Shown here one piece after another: positions 46,058 to 58,000 of a DNA stretch of 64,000 nt (the first letter of the stretch is position 1; each line of letters begins with the position of its first letter). The DNA is from Mesostigma viride (taxonomy: Eukaryota > Streptophyta > Mesostigmatophyceae > Mesostigmatales > Mesostigmataceae). A model generated the notes under the pieces. That model had not been told where the DNA came from. It did not search any database and worked only from the letters and a program-made list of their open reading frames with translations. The position numbers were made by a program, and so were the translations under genes. Where the stretch lies: NCBI GenBank assembly GCA_009746045.1, contig RPFO01000253.1, positions 2,058,888 to 2,122,887 of the forward strand. The letters are read 5' to 3'.

Positions 46058-49000
46058 TCAGCGGGCTTCCGTCGCACGCAAAGAAGAAGGCATGGCACCA
46101 AAACCCGCCCCGCTCGTATCCCCATCCTCCGCGCTTGCACCCAACGTCGTGCTGGCGCCCTCGCTCACCTTCCCGCCCTCCTTGGGCACCACCGGTAGGG
46201 ACAGGCGGGGACCGAGCCAGGGTTTCGGGTGGCGGGGCACTGGCACGTATGCCCGCGCAGGCAGGAAACGGATGCCACGCAGCGCGGCCACGGGGCGACA
46301 CGTGGCCTCACCGATTCCACCAACCGCCACGTACCCCGCATCCACAACCCCCTCCTTGTCTAGTTCCTCCTCCCCCAGGCTGACTTGGCCCTCGATGGCC
46401 GCCACCATGGCAGCGACCGGCCCCCCGTCCGTGGCCACTTTCCCTCGCTCTAACCCATCAAGCCAAGATTGCTTGCTAGATCTACACCCCGGCACAAGGG
46501 GTGTGCTCATGGCCCCCATCACATCAGATATGCCGCATGTGCGAGTGTTCATGCCTCCCCCCACTGTCGTGCCAGCTCTCATGACCCCCGGTACCAGGCC
46601 GGCACCCGAGACCCCCCGCATCGGCATCTCAGACACGCCACCTGCACCAGTGCTCATGCCCCCCGGCACATCAACCTCCAGCACGCCACATACGTTGCCC
46701 CCCGCACGAGCGCTGGCCTCCATAGCTGCCACCGCCGCAATGTCCGCGACGCGAGGCACCGCCAGGCGCAGCAGCGGGGCGTGGCGCTGCAAGGCGTCAG
46801 GGTCCATGCACACCTTCACTTGCTGCGCGCGCGCACTGCCGTCCACGCTGCCCCGCCGGCCCCGCTTTCTCCTGCTCCCCGTCACGCCGTCATCACTGTC
46901 CCCACCACCACTAGCCCATGCCCCTCCTTCCCTGGAACATGCCTCTGTGGCAGATGAACCCCCATCCCTGGCAGATGACCCCCCTGGCCTCACATTGGGT
47001 GACTCGAACCCCAAGCTCCCAATCCCACACGCCAGTGGACTGTACCCGAGGGGCCCCATCCCACTGGCCTCATCCACCGAATGCCCATTCCCGCTGGCCT
47101 TATTCACTGAACTCCCAATTAACCCACCGGCGTCATCCCAGGCTGTCCCTGTTGAGCCTTTCCCCCGGAACCTTGCCGCCTCTGCCTCTGCTTGCGCATG
47201 CGCGCGTGAGGTCCACTCCGCAAACGCCACCGCACAAGCCACGCGGCGCGTAGTGGCTGCTGCCGCTCCACCCGCCCTGCCAGGGTCCTGCGGGCGCATG
47301 AGGCCAGCAACGTCCCTGGCGCTGCTGCCCTTGCCTTCCAGGTGGGTCGCACCCACGGACACAGAAGAGTGGTCGCCGTGTGACGAACAAGAGAGCTTGA
47401 CATGGGGGTCCACCACCACGCCCTTGTCGATGCCTCGCGCCACCGTGCCTTGCAAAGGAAGAGAGCAGGCGTTGCGGAGGGCTGACACAATCGTGCCCAC
47501 GCCCATGCGATCTCGGGAGGACAAGGCAGGAGGGATCCCATTGCCTTCGGGGGGTGACAGGTGCCAGAGCGAACCGGAGGCCGCTACGGCTCCTTCCCTC
47601 GGCAACCCCCTCCGCTTGCTGCTGGCCTCCCAGCCATCGTCCCCCTGCTTGCACCCGTCGGCAAACTTGACACGTTTCGCGGCCGACGACGGCTGCGAGG
47701 AGCACAGGGAGCCGCACCCACCCTGGCTGGGGCTTGCCATGCTCTGGCTGCTCTCGCAGCAGGCCCCTGGGTCACCGGCGCTAAAGCTGGTGCCGTCACT
47801 GCCCCAGAACTGGCCCACCTTCTTGAGCACACCTTTCCGTTTCGGTGGCGGGGGCGGCGGGGGGGAGACGGCCATGAGAGGGGCATCACTCGGCGCGCAC
47901 ACCACCGTCAGCGATGACACCTCCAGCGTGACGTTTCTATCCTCCGGGGCAACCGCTACAGCGTCCATGCTGCTGCCCGCCGCGGCGGCTACAGTGACCG
48001 CGCTGCTGCCCACCGTGGCTGCTACAGTGACCGCGCTGCTGCCCACCGTGGCTGCTACAGTGACAGGGATGCCCTCGGCGGCTGCCGCAAGAAAGACCGG
48101 GACGCCATCAGCGACGGTCGCTACAGTGACCGTGGTGCTGCCCGCCGCGGCCGCTACAGTGACCGGGGCATCATCGTCCACACCCATTGGAGAGATGCCA
48201 CAGACCACCTCCGCAGCCACAAGCACGGGCGCGGCGGCACCCCCACCGGGCTCGTCGCTGTCCCTGGGTCCATCACCATCCACACCCCCATCCCTACACC
48301 CTGATGGGACGCCACCCTGGGCCGTGGCAGATAGGGCGCTAGCATTATCATCGGTACCACGCCCCCCCCCGCGTAGACCGCCGGATGGTGCACTGTTAGG
48401 GACGGCGCTGTTAGGGAGAACACTGTCATGCAGGGCACCCTCATGCACCCCACCACCGTGTATACCACCGTCGTTACCTATGGCAGAATCATGCATGGCA
48501 GCATGATGTGTGGCAGCATGAGCTATGGCAGCGTTGCGGATGGTGGCATAATGTATGGCAGCATCATGGATTGCCACCAGTGCGGCCGCGGCCTCCTCCG
48601 CGCCCCCCGACGACGACGCCTGCGAGGGCGACAGCTGGCGCTCCGCCGGCCCTTCCCCGTAGCGCTCCTCGGCGACTGTGCCCGCTGCCTGCACAGCAAG
48701 GGCTGGATGGTGGCGGTCATCTTTTGGTACCTCCCCCGGACTAGTGAGGAGGCACGGAGGGAACGCAACTCCTGGGGACTTCCAGCTGGCGCCAGGCATG
48801 CTCCTAGTCTTCTCCTCGGTGTCCGTGCCCCGCGCATCACCATGCATAGGATGGCTCGAATGGCTGGCCAACGTCACGCCCGGCACAGCACCCCCTCTGC
48901 TGCCGCCAGGATCTCTCAACGTCGGGGAAGGAGCTTGGGGGTGATGCAGCACGCCACGGGGCGCCGCCGCCTCTACCACTACGGCAGGTGCGCGCACTCT

Positions 49001-52000
49001 CACGGTGTCCGCCAGCTCGAAAGAAGCTGCGAGGGCATCCGAAGGGATCATGAGCGCCCGTCCTTGCTGTTCAGCCGACCCCGAAGGGCCAAAAGGGCCA
49101 CCTCTTCCTTGGGATACCAAGCCGGCAGGGCTTTCCCTTTGTGCTGCCGAGCAGACCGGGATTCCCTCCTGACCATCACCCACCACATCTCCCGAGTTCC
49201 TCCCTCCCTGCCCCCCTCCCGCGTCATTTGCCACTGCCACTTGCACCGCCGCTGGTGCCGCCGCGTGCAAAAACAACTCCTCGTGGGACTGTGATTGCGG
49301 GGATGGCTGCTGCGACTGGGATGACGCCAGCCACGAAAGTTGTTGCGACCAACCCTCCAGACCACTCTGGCTGCCATCCGCGGCCGTATAGGTGCTGATG
49401 CCATGTCTGCGGATGCCAGCAGCCGCCTCTGCGAGCTTCTCCTTCTGGCGGGCCGTGAGTGGGCCGAGGGGCCGCATGACCCCCCGTGGCCGACCCATCT
49501 GGGCATCCATGCCGGTGGGCATGGCCGCGTGGCCGCCCGCGTTTGTTGTGGGGTCGTGTGCGCTGACTCGGGGGTTGCGGTCATGGGACGTGGAGGGGGG
49601 TGGGATTCTAACGTAAGTCACACCATCCGCATCGCTGCCACCACGGTTGCCGGGTCTGACATGATGGTATGATGATGTGGATCGAAGAGAGGAGGCAGCA
49701 GCAGAGGAAGCCGGAGCCGCCGCGGCAGGGAAGGCAGCGCCAGTACCAGACGCAGCAGGGCCAGCAAGGGCAGCCGTAGGACAACGAGAAGCGCCAGAAG
49801 CTGGGGCAGCACCAACACCAACACCACGACTGCCACCACCAAGACCAACACCGTGACTGCCATTGCCAGTGGCAGCACCAGCAGCGCTCAACCCGCCCGA
49901 CAGCCCAGCCGCACGCTGGTTCCCGCAAATGGGACCATCGCTGGATGGAGGCCGGGAATCGTGATCGCCGAGGCGGCAGCCGGCTGCAGACACAGAAGGA
50001 TGCTGCGGCACCTGGGCGTGGGAGTATGACGATGATGAGCCTGGCGTTGGCGTCGATGATGTCGGCCACCTCAGCCAGGGGGAGCTTGCTACGGGGCGGG
50101 GTGCCGCCTTGCCAGCGATCTTGTCGGCGACGCCACGCGGATGGCCCACCGCTTGGGAGGACAGCGCTCCAAAGCCAACGCCCGCAGCTCCCGTGGGCAG
50201 GCCGTCGCCCCCGTGGGGACGAGTTGTGAAGGCAGGCAGCCCTCCTACAGGCCTGTGGGCCATGCTTCCGGATTGCTGGTTGCTACCACCCGCGCCCACC
50301 CCATTTGGCAGCAGAAACGATGCCCAGACGAATCCCTGCCGCTCGGGTGGCAGCAGGGGCGCCGTGCCGCCGAGATCGGCGCCATCGCTGTCACTATGCT
50401 TGTTGGCGCCTTGGCCACTGTTATGGTTGCCGCTGAGACCGCGGCCCGCCCTCGTGGTCCACATGCTCGCTCCTGCTCCCAGAGCGGCCGAGGTTGCTCC
50501 CAGCGTGCCACCCGTTGTCCATGAACGTGGCAGTCCGTGCTCGCCCACCTGCAGGGCCCCTGCAGGATGGTTCCATTGGGCACCCTGTGTGGCCGCACTC
50601 ATGGCCCCTGCAGGGCCGTTGAATTGGGCATCATGAACACCCGCACCCGCGCCCCCACCAGAACCATGCACACCCGCACTCATGCCCAGCGTAGGCGCAC
50701 AAGTCCATAATCTGCTGGCGCTGGGGGGTGGACCGGACCAATGGCGAGGCCCCCCGGAAGGTGCGTTGACGCTACTTCCAACACCCGAGTACCCCATTGG
50801 CCGACCAGCCACCGCCTCGGCAGTAGACGGCTGGGGGTTGGTGGCAAAGGAAGGGGTCGCTGACGGAGGGAACGGTCGCACAGCTGCAGTGGGTAGATCT
50901 ACGCCAGTGGGTGCGTTGCTGACACTGCCATGTGTCATCGTGCCGACGTGAGCGGGCTGCCTTGGTGAACAAATGTAAGATAAAGGAGCGTTCACTTGCT
51001 CGGTTGGCATACCCTCCTCCCCCTTCCACACTCGACCCTCATGCCCCACCCCAAGAGCACCAGGTGCCTCTGTGTCCAACGGCTGGCCGGCCTGCCCCAA
51101 AGCCCCTGTCCCAGGAACGCCCTCAAGGGGGCTGTGACTAGGGGGGGGAGGCTGGCGACCCCCTGCCACAGCTGGTGCTGCCACCGCAGGGGTCGTTGCA
51201 ACAACAGATGCCAGCGCTGCCTCAGCAGGCAGGAACGAGGAAGGATCACGGATGGCAGGGTCACGGATGGCTGGGTCGTGATGAGGGAGACGTTCGTCTG
51301 ATCTCGGCGCGGCGGCGGAGCGGTTCTCATGCATGACCGATGGGGAGGCCAGGGACCCTGAGTGTAAGGGCACGGCCCTCCGCGTGTTGTCGGATGACGG
51401 CATGGCTTCCGTCGGCGTGTCCACATCCATGGGCACTGGGCTGACCGCGGTATTGCCAGCATTACCGTCTTTATTGATGACTCCGCCACCATCGCATCTG
51501 GCTTCGCCACCGCTGGCACCCGAGGGAAATAGCGAGAACTTGTCTATGGAAGCCCTGGTCACGCCATCGATGGCCAAACCGTTCATGGCCATGGGGGCCA
51601 TCCCAGGCTCGATGGCTTGCAAGTGTCCCGGCTGCGAGCACGACTCCGACCATGCGGGGTCCCAGCACCCTGGCAGGGCGAGCGCCACCGTGCGTGCGCG
51701 CTTTGCCAGCACAGCCCGCAGTGACACAGGGTACTCCAAGGGCGCATGCTCCCCCTCTTCCCCTCCCTCATCATCCTCATCGCTTCCACTGCCATCCTCG
51801 TCATTGCCTCGTTGCTGCAGGCTCTGCCACCCGCCACCAGACTGTGCGCTGATTCCGGGACAAGCCCAGCGGGGCCGGCCAGGCACGGTACGAACAGGCA
51901 GAGAGCTGGCCAGCCGGGTGGGTGCCCCGGACCAGGCACAGCTGCGGGCAACAGAGAAGGGCGATGGGCCCGGGAGACCTGCACTGGGCACACGAGCGCC

Positions 52001-55000
52001 GCTCGCGCCGGCTGCCCCCATGGTCCCCCTCACATCACCTCTCGCATCACCGCTGGCGTCTCCACCACCCCCAAACACCCCCTCCCAGAACAGGACGGCC
52101 GCATTCGCGACCGCGTCGCGTGGATGCAGCAGCGAGGCTTCCAGCAGCGGAGACAGGAGGGCAAGGAGAGCCGAGTCCCCTCGAATGGGACGGATGGCAG
52201 CAGCTGGGATGGGGGCAAGGCCAGTAGGAAACGACCCCTTCGAGACCGTTGGGGCCGACGCTAGCGGAAGAGACGCCACTCCCAGCCTCCCTCCGTTTGC
52301 AGATCCGCACTCCCAGGCCCTGGTGCCCAGTGACGATGGTGCAAGGTTTCGGATGCCAGCACCCACCGCCCCCGTCTGCAAGCCCCTGTTCCCCGACTCA
52401 ACACCGGGTGCGTAAAAGGCAGCGCCAGGTGTCGCGGGGCCGTTGGTTCCCGCGGGGGTGGGCCCGGATGCCAGCACACACAGGCAGGTCATGAGGTCCC
52501 TGGCCGCGAGCTCCAGCTTGGCCCCCAGGGTATTCAGGGTGGCGTCTGGCAGGCGGAGGGAATCGCCCCCGCCCTGCGTGGCCGTGCGCGCCTGCTCTAT
52601 TTTCAGCCGGCTGGCCCACCATGCGAGCCAGCGTGACAGCGGGGGCGCCAGGTGGGATGATAATGCTGTCATCAGCCACCGGCGCGCACGCCGTGAGAGC
52701 AACGTGGGGGCTTGGTCACGGGCGGATTTGATGGGGAACCGGGGGGCAAGGGGGACCGACGGGGAAGCGGCGAGGCTGGTTGATGACCCAGATGGGTTCA
52801 AGGACGAGGAGGGCGAGGGGCCGTGCGTCGCGTTGACGTCAGCTAGGACAACCTGCACGCGCTTGGCCAGGGCAGACACGGCCATGAGCGTGCGCAGGGC
52901 GGAGCGGCATGATTGCTTGTGCACATGCACGTGCGCGATGTCTGGAGCGCCCGCATGCATGCCGGCCGAAGGGTGCACGCAGGCGCTGGCAAGGACCGGT
53001 GCCGCCACGACCGCGGCCTTGCTGGCTGCACCGGGGGCAGGCCATGATGCGGAGATGGCCCCGGCACCGAGTGATGGCCCCAGGGTTTGTCCTAGCGGGG
53101 GTGCCAAGGGGCGCGCACCAACCTCACAGCCCACCGAGCCGTGAGAGGGAGCGAGGGAGGGAGGGATCGAGGGAACGAGAGAGGGGGGGAGCAAGGGCGG
53201 TCCCGACTGCCCCTGTAGCTCTGCCCTCGAGCGACAAGGCTGCGGCTCTTCCAGCCTCGCGGCACTGCCGCCCTCAAGGGCAGTCGTTGCCTCAAGGGCA
53301 GTCGTGGCCGTGGCCCCTGGCAGAGCGAGCAAGAGCAGCCGCGACGCGACACCAAGCATCAACTCCAGGGACCCCATGCCCTCGACCGATGGCGGCAATG
53401 GTGACGTGGTGTCAGTGGCGCCACCATGTCCCAAGCCCTTTGCCGCATGTGTGTCAAGCATCCCTGGCACTGCATGGGAAACTACCGCTGGCGCCGCCCC
53501 CGCGGCACGAGCAAGGGCATACTTGGCCATGCCGTCACTCGTGCCAGCACCGCTGCTGGGAACGGTGCTTCCGCGTACCAGCGCAGGGGCATCGATGTCA
53601 GGGGCCATGGCGAACAGGCAGTCCGAGAGGGTGAGCAGGGACCCTGACGCCGCTAGCGCCATCCCTGCATTATCCCCATCCCTGGTCTTCTCCTTCTCAC
53701 TCTTCTCCCCATGTGGCGCCTCCTCCCCTGCCTTGTCCCCAACCAGCCCCTCCCCAACCAGCCTCTGCCATATGGCATGATGGCCATCCGGCTGCCAGCA
53801 CAGTGCCGCCAGCACCGGCCGGCACACGGCCGTCAGCATGCGTTCCGTTGGCCCCACTTTCGCCTTTCTTTTGTGGCTGCTTCCACCCGTCCCTGTGTTG
53901 AGGCTGCCACCCCCATCCCTGCCCCTGGGCATGGCACTGCTCCCAGCCACGACCCGTTGCAACTGTCGGTAGAGCTGCCTCCAGCGCTCGCTCACCTGCT
54001 CCGCCACCGCAGGGTCCACCCCGTGCCCACCCTGGCCTCCCGCCTCCGCCAGCATCCGCAACGGGGCCGCCAGCAGCGGGCACGACGAGGTCGCCATGGC
54101 AGCTGACGCGCGTGCGCCCCACAGGGACACCCTGGCCGCGTTTCGGTCCAGGCAGGAGGACAGGGTGGACGCGGCGATGCACCAGAACGCGAGCTGATGG
54201 TGGTTGGTCAACCCTGTGTTGCTGCTGCCAATGCCGCTGCTGCTGCCAATGCTGCTGCTGCTGCTGCTGCTCCTGTTCTTGCCGTTGCCGTTGTGGTTGT
54301 TGCCCATGCCATTGTTGTTGTTGTGGCTACTGTTGTTGCCAGCACTCATGGCGGAAAGACCCACCAGGAGGCACGCGTTGCGGATGGAAGTGTCCACATC
54401 AGACAAGGCCAGCGAGAGCAACCGCGCCAAGACGCCGCAGGAGGCCAGCTGCCGGGGACTATTGTGCCAGGTCGCATGATTCCGCCATACCGGATCCCCT
54501 GGCGGTGAATGCACCCCACCCTTGCCCTCGTCCTCATTCCTGACGGTCATTCCCCCCAGCACCAACCGGGCCACATCCTTGTCCGTGCCCTCTTCGCCTT
54601 CCTCTTCTTGGGAGAAGTATCGCAGCAGGCGCAGCGGGGCAATCCCTTCCTCACTAACTACTGCCGCCCGCTTACGCGGACACTCCACGCTCCGACCGCC
54701 AGATTTAACATCCTCCTCCATTTGCTTCTCTTTCCCCTTGTCCTTCCCCTCGGCACTCTTCTTGTCCCTCTCCTTGCCCTTGTCTTTCCCCTTGTCCTTG
54801 TCATACGACGGCGCATCCGCCCACGCCACGCGGTGCCTCCCCTCACCCACCGGTTCACTCTTCACACGACAACGGGCCACAGTGCGTCTGCCACCATCCT
54901 CGCCATCGTCATTCCCATCGGCGGACCCAGCACGCCGGCCTGTTGACGCGATCCCTTTGCTCGACCTCGTGCTCTCATCCCTTGAGCTCGCCCTCCCACC

Positions 55001-58000
55001 TCCTTCATGATGACCCAGCCTCTGCTGACTCTGTCGCATGCGCCGCACACGCGCGATGGCTGCCCGCGCACCCATAAGATAATGCTGCCGCTTCTCCACA
55101 TCACCACCGCCACCACCCTGTCCACGCTCCGCGCCACCCTCGCATCGTTTGCCGCAATTCTCCCGCGCGCGCCCCCGTGGCACATCCCGCGCGCTGGTGA
55201 TGTCCATGGGAAGCTCCGGGTGCCGCAGCCAGGGACCCTGGGCCTGCCCCTCGTGGCCACCCCCCGCAGCCCCCACGACCGCTCCATCCGCGTCCAGCTC
55301 CATGCAGTCATCATCATAATCCCCTTGCCCTATGTCGCCGCCATCGCCCTCGGGGCCATCCTCCCCACCACTGACGTTGCCATGAGGCTCCTCCTCGTGA
55401 GGACCAGCATCGCCATGCAAGCAACCTGCACCACCATGGATGCGGCTCTGGCCCGTGGTGGTGACGAGGCGTTCATCCCCCACACACATGGCGTCCGCGA
55501 GAGCCAGAACAGGCATCCAGCAGGAGGCAAGGAAGACAGCTGCCGGCACCCCCCCCCGGTCCCAAGCACCGTTGCTGGCAGACGACACGGACGACACCTT
55601 CCGCTGCTCACCAGCCCCAGGCCCCGTCCCCCGCTCCTCCCTTGCAGTCCCCCCGTGGTCGGCATGGGTGGCACCCTCATCCTTTATATTTGCACGATCC
55701 TCCTTGGCATGTTCCTCACTCACATGCTCCTTCTTCCCGCCTTCCTTGGTCGCGCGGTCCTCCCTTGAGGCCCGGGCCTTCTTGTTGGCCCGGCTGCCAG
55801 CATCACACAGAGGGGGGGGTCCCCCCCGCGGTTGCCCCACATCGCGATCCCCTAGTGCTGGCGCCGTACCCGAACATCTCTCTGATGTCTTGTCTTCAAG
55901 ATCCCAAGACATCGCGCGTGGCGGCACTCCCACCAAAAGAGCCCCAGCGGGATGCTGGCCAAAGGGCACACCTTGGGGGACATGGCCGCAGATGATGCCG
56001 GCGTCCATGGGTGGAAACTGGGCCACGAGCTTGGTGGTGACATTCGCCAGTGTCTGCGGCGGGAACAGCTCCAGCATGACTGCGATGATCTGACGCACGT
56101 CACTCACCATGGTCGGCAACCACGCCTGGAACGCATGCAGTTTGTTGCTGGCACGCGCTGAGCATATAAAGCGCGAAACATCTGCGTTGGGAGCCCTCTC
56201 CCTGTCACCTACAGCACCCTTAGGGGCACCCATGACTTGCATTGCCTGGAAGGCCAAGGAAGGCACACCTTCTAGGGCCGCGGGCGGAGCCCAAGGAGCC
56301 TGCGCTGCCAGATGGCCAGCACTGCCATCGTCGCCTGCTTCCCGCCCCGCTTCCAGCGTGGCATCACCGCCTGCAGGGCGGGTGGCAGCACGCCGAGGGG
56401 GCGCCCAGGCCACCAGGGACCCGTTCAGTACGAGTGAGTAGCACATCTGGTAGACGCACTCGAGCAAGCAGTCCAGGGGAGCGGGCGGTGGGAGGCCGTT
56501 GCGGTCGGCGGAAGAAGCAGGTGGCGTTGTCACGAGATGCAGGGATGCCTCCCAACAAGGGGCCTGTGCTCCAGCTACCTGACACTTGGAAGGAACAAGT
56601 GCCGGGTCGGACCCGCCTGCACCATGCTGGTTGGACCCTGCAGACATCGGCGCGAAACTGGGGGCATCTTCCCGCTTGACGACATCCCCCCTCCGGATGC
56701 TGCTGCTGGCCGGAGTGGCATCACCAACCGCACAAGGGGAACCAACCTCGTGCCTGCCAGGTGCCAGCGCCCCGCCCTGATCCCTGTCGGCCCCATCCCT
56801 GCGAGCCAACGTGCCAGGGGGAGCACTCGCAGGCGCGATCGGCGTATCGCTGACCGGCGGCTTGCCGTTCATCGTCGCAATGCTGGCAGCCGCGGGGAGC
56901 AAGCCGTCAGGAGCGGCTGTGCCTGCCGTGGGAGCACTCCTGGATACAGCGTCTGCCACGTGGGTGCCAATCGATGCCCACGCGAGCAGCAGGTACTTGC
57001 GAGCGAGGGCGAAATCGGGGTTGTGGAATGCTTGCACGCTCGCCTCCCTCTCGACGGCCATGTGCGCCGTTGAGCCCCCCTCCCCTGCCTCAATGCTATC
57101 GGCATCCCATTGCTCCTTGCCATCCCCGACCATCCCCTGCCCCAGCTGCCTACCGCCATCCTTGCCACTCTCCTGCTGCTGCTGCTCCTGCGGCTGCAAT
57201 GGATGCCCCTCACGCTGCTGCGGCCGAGGCTCACCGCCTTCTACTGCCAGACCACGCCCCCCCCGGAGCTCCCCCTCTGCAGCCGCCAGCACACAGCGCC
57301 ACTGCAGCCAGAAGAGGCGCTGCAGGTGACGGGCAATAGCACCCATGTTGGCTTGCAGCCATGCCGCATGCTTGCGCTGAAACCCGTCACTGGCCAGTGC
57401 ATTGTGCCACCAGGTCGGCACGGCACGGTAGCCACCGTCATGGCTGCCATTCCTGTCCTTTGTGCTGCCGCCGCTGCCCCCGGCTGGGCTTACATGGTTT
57501 GGCCGGTGAACCTTTTCGCCACTTACGGGACCCGCACAGCCAGGGGCGGCGGCGCTTGGCGACGGGGCTTCCTTGCCGCTGTTAATTTTACCACCCGACG
57601 CCACGTCTGCCCCGTCCTTCGCAGCGTTGTTCGACCGGTCATGTCCCCGTGTTGCCGGAGAGACCTCACTGGCGGTAGGACCATTGCGAGCACCATCATC
57701 TCCACGGGTTGGATTAGGCCGAGGGGTGGCAGGCGGCAGCATGGCCCCCGTGGCCAGTAGCTGCGCGAGGACTTGGGTCGCGGCGGCCAGCACGGAAGGG
57801 GAGGGGCGGCGCTGACCCATGCCCCCGCTAGAGCTTCTTCCATCCCACGTCACGCCATGCTTGGAATTCGAATCGCTCGCAACGTCACCCCCCGACTCTC
57901 CCAGGCATCCCGAGGGCACGGCATTCCCTGTTTCTGAACCCTGCCGCTGCTGGGGATCAGAGCCTCTGTCCCCCTCAGCACTTGCCTCCCTGCGCCCCGA

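Noticed and set aside
46017-48506. 829-codon open frame on the plus strand opposite RIF1
   Set aside because: It is Pro/Ser/Ala-rich and lacks motifs. It is the antisense shadow of the open RIF1 exon, in a GC-rich region with few stops.
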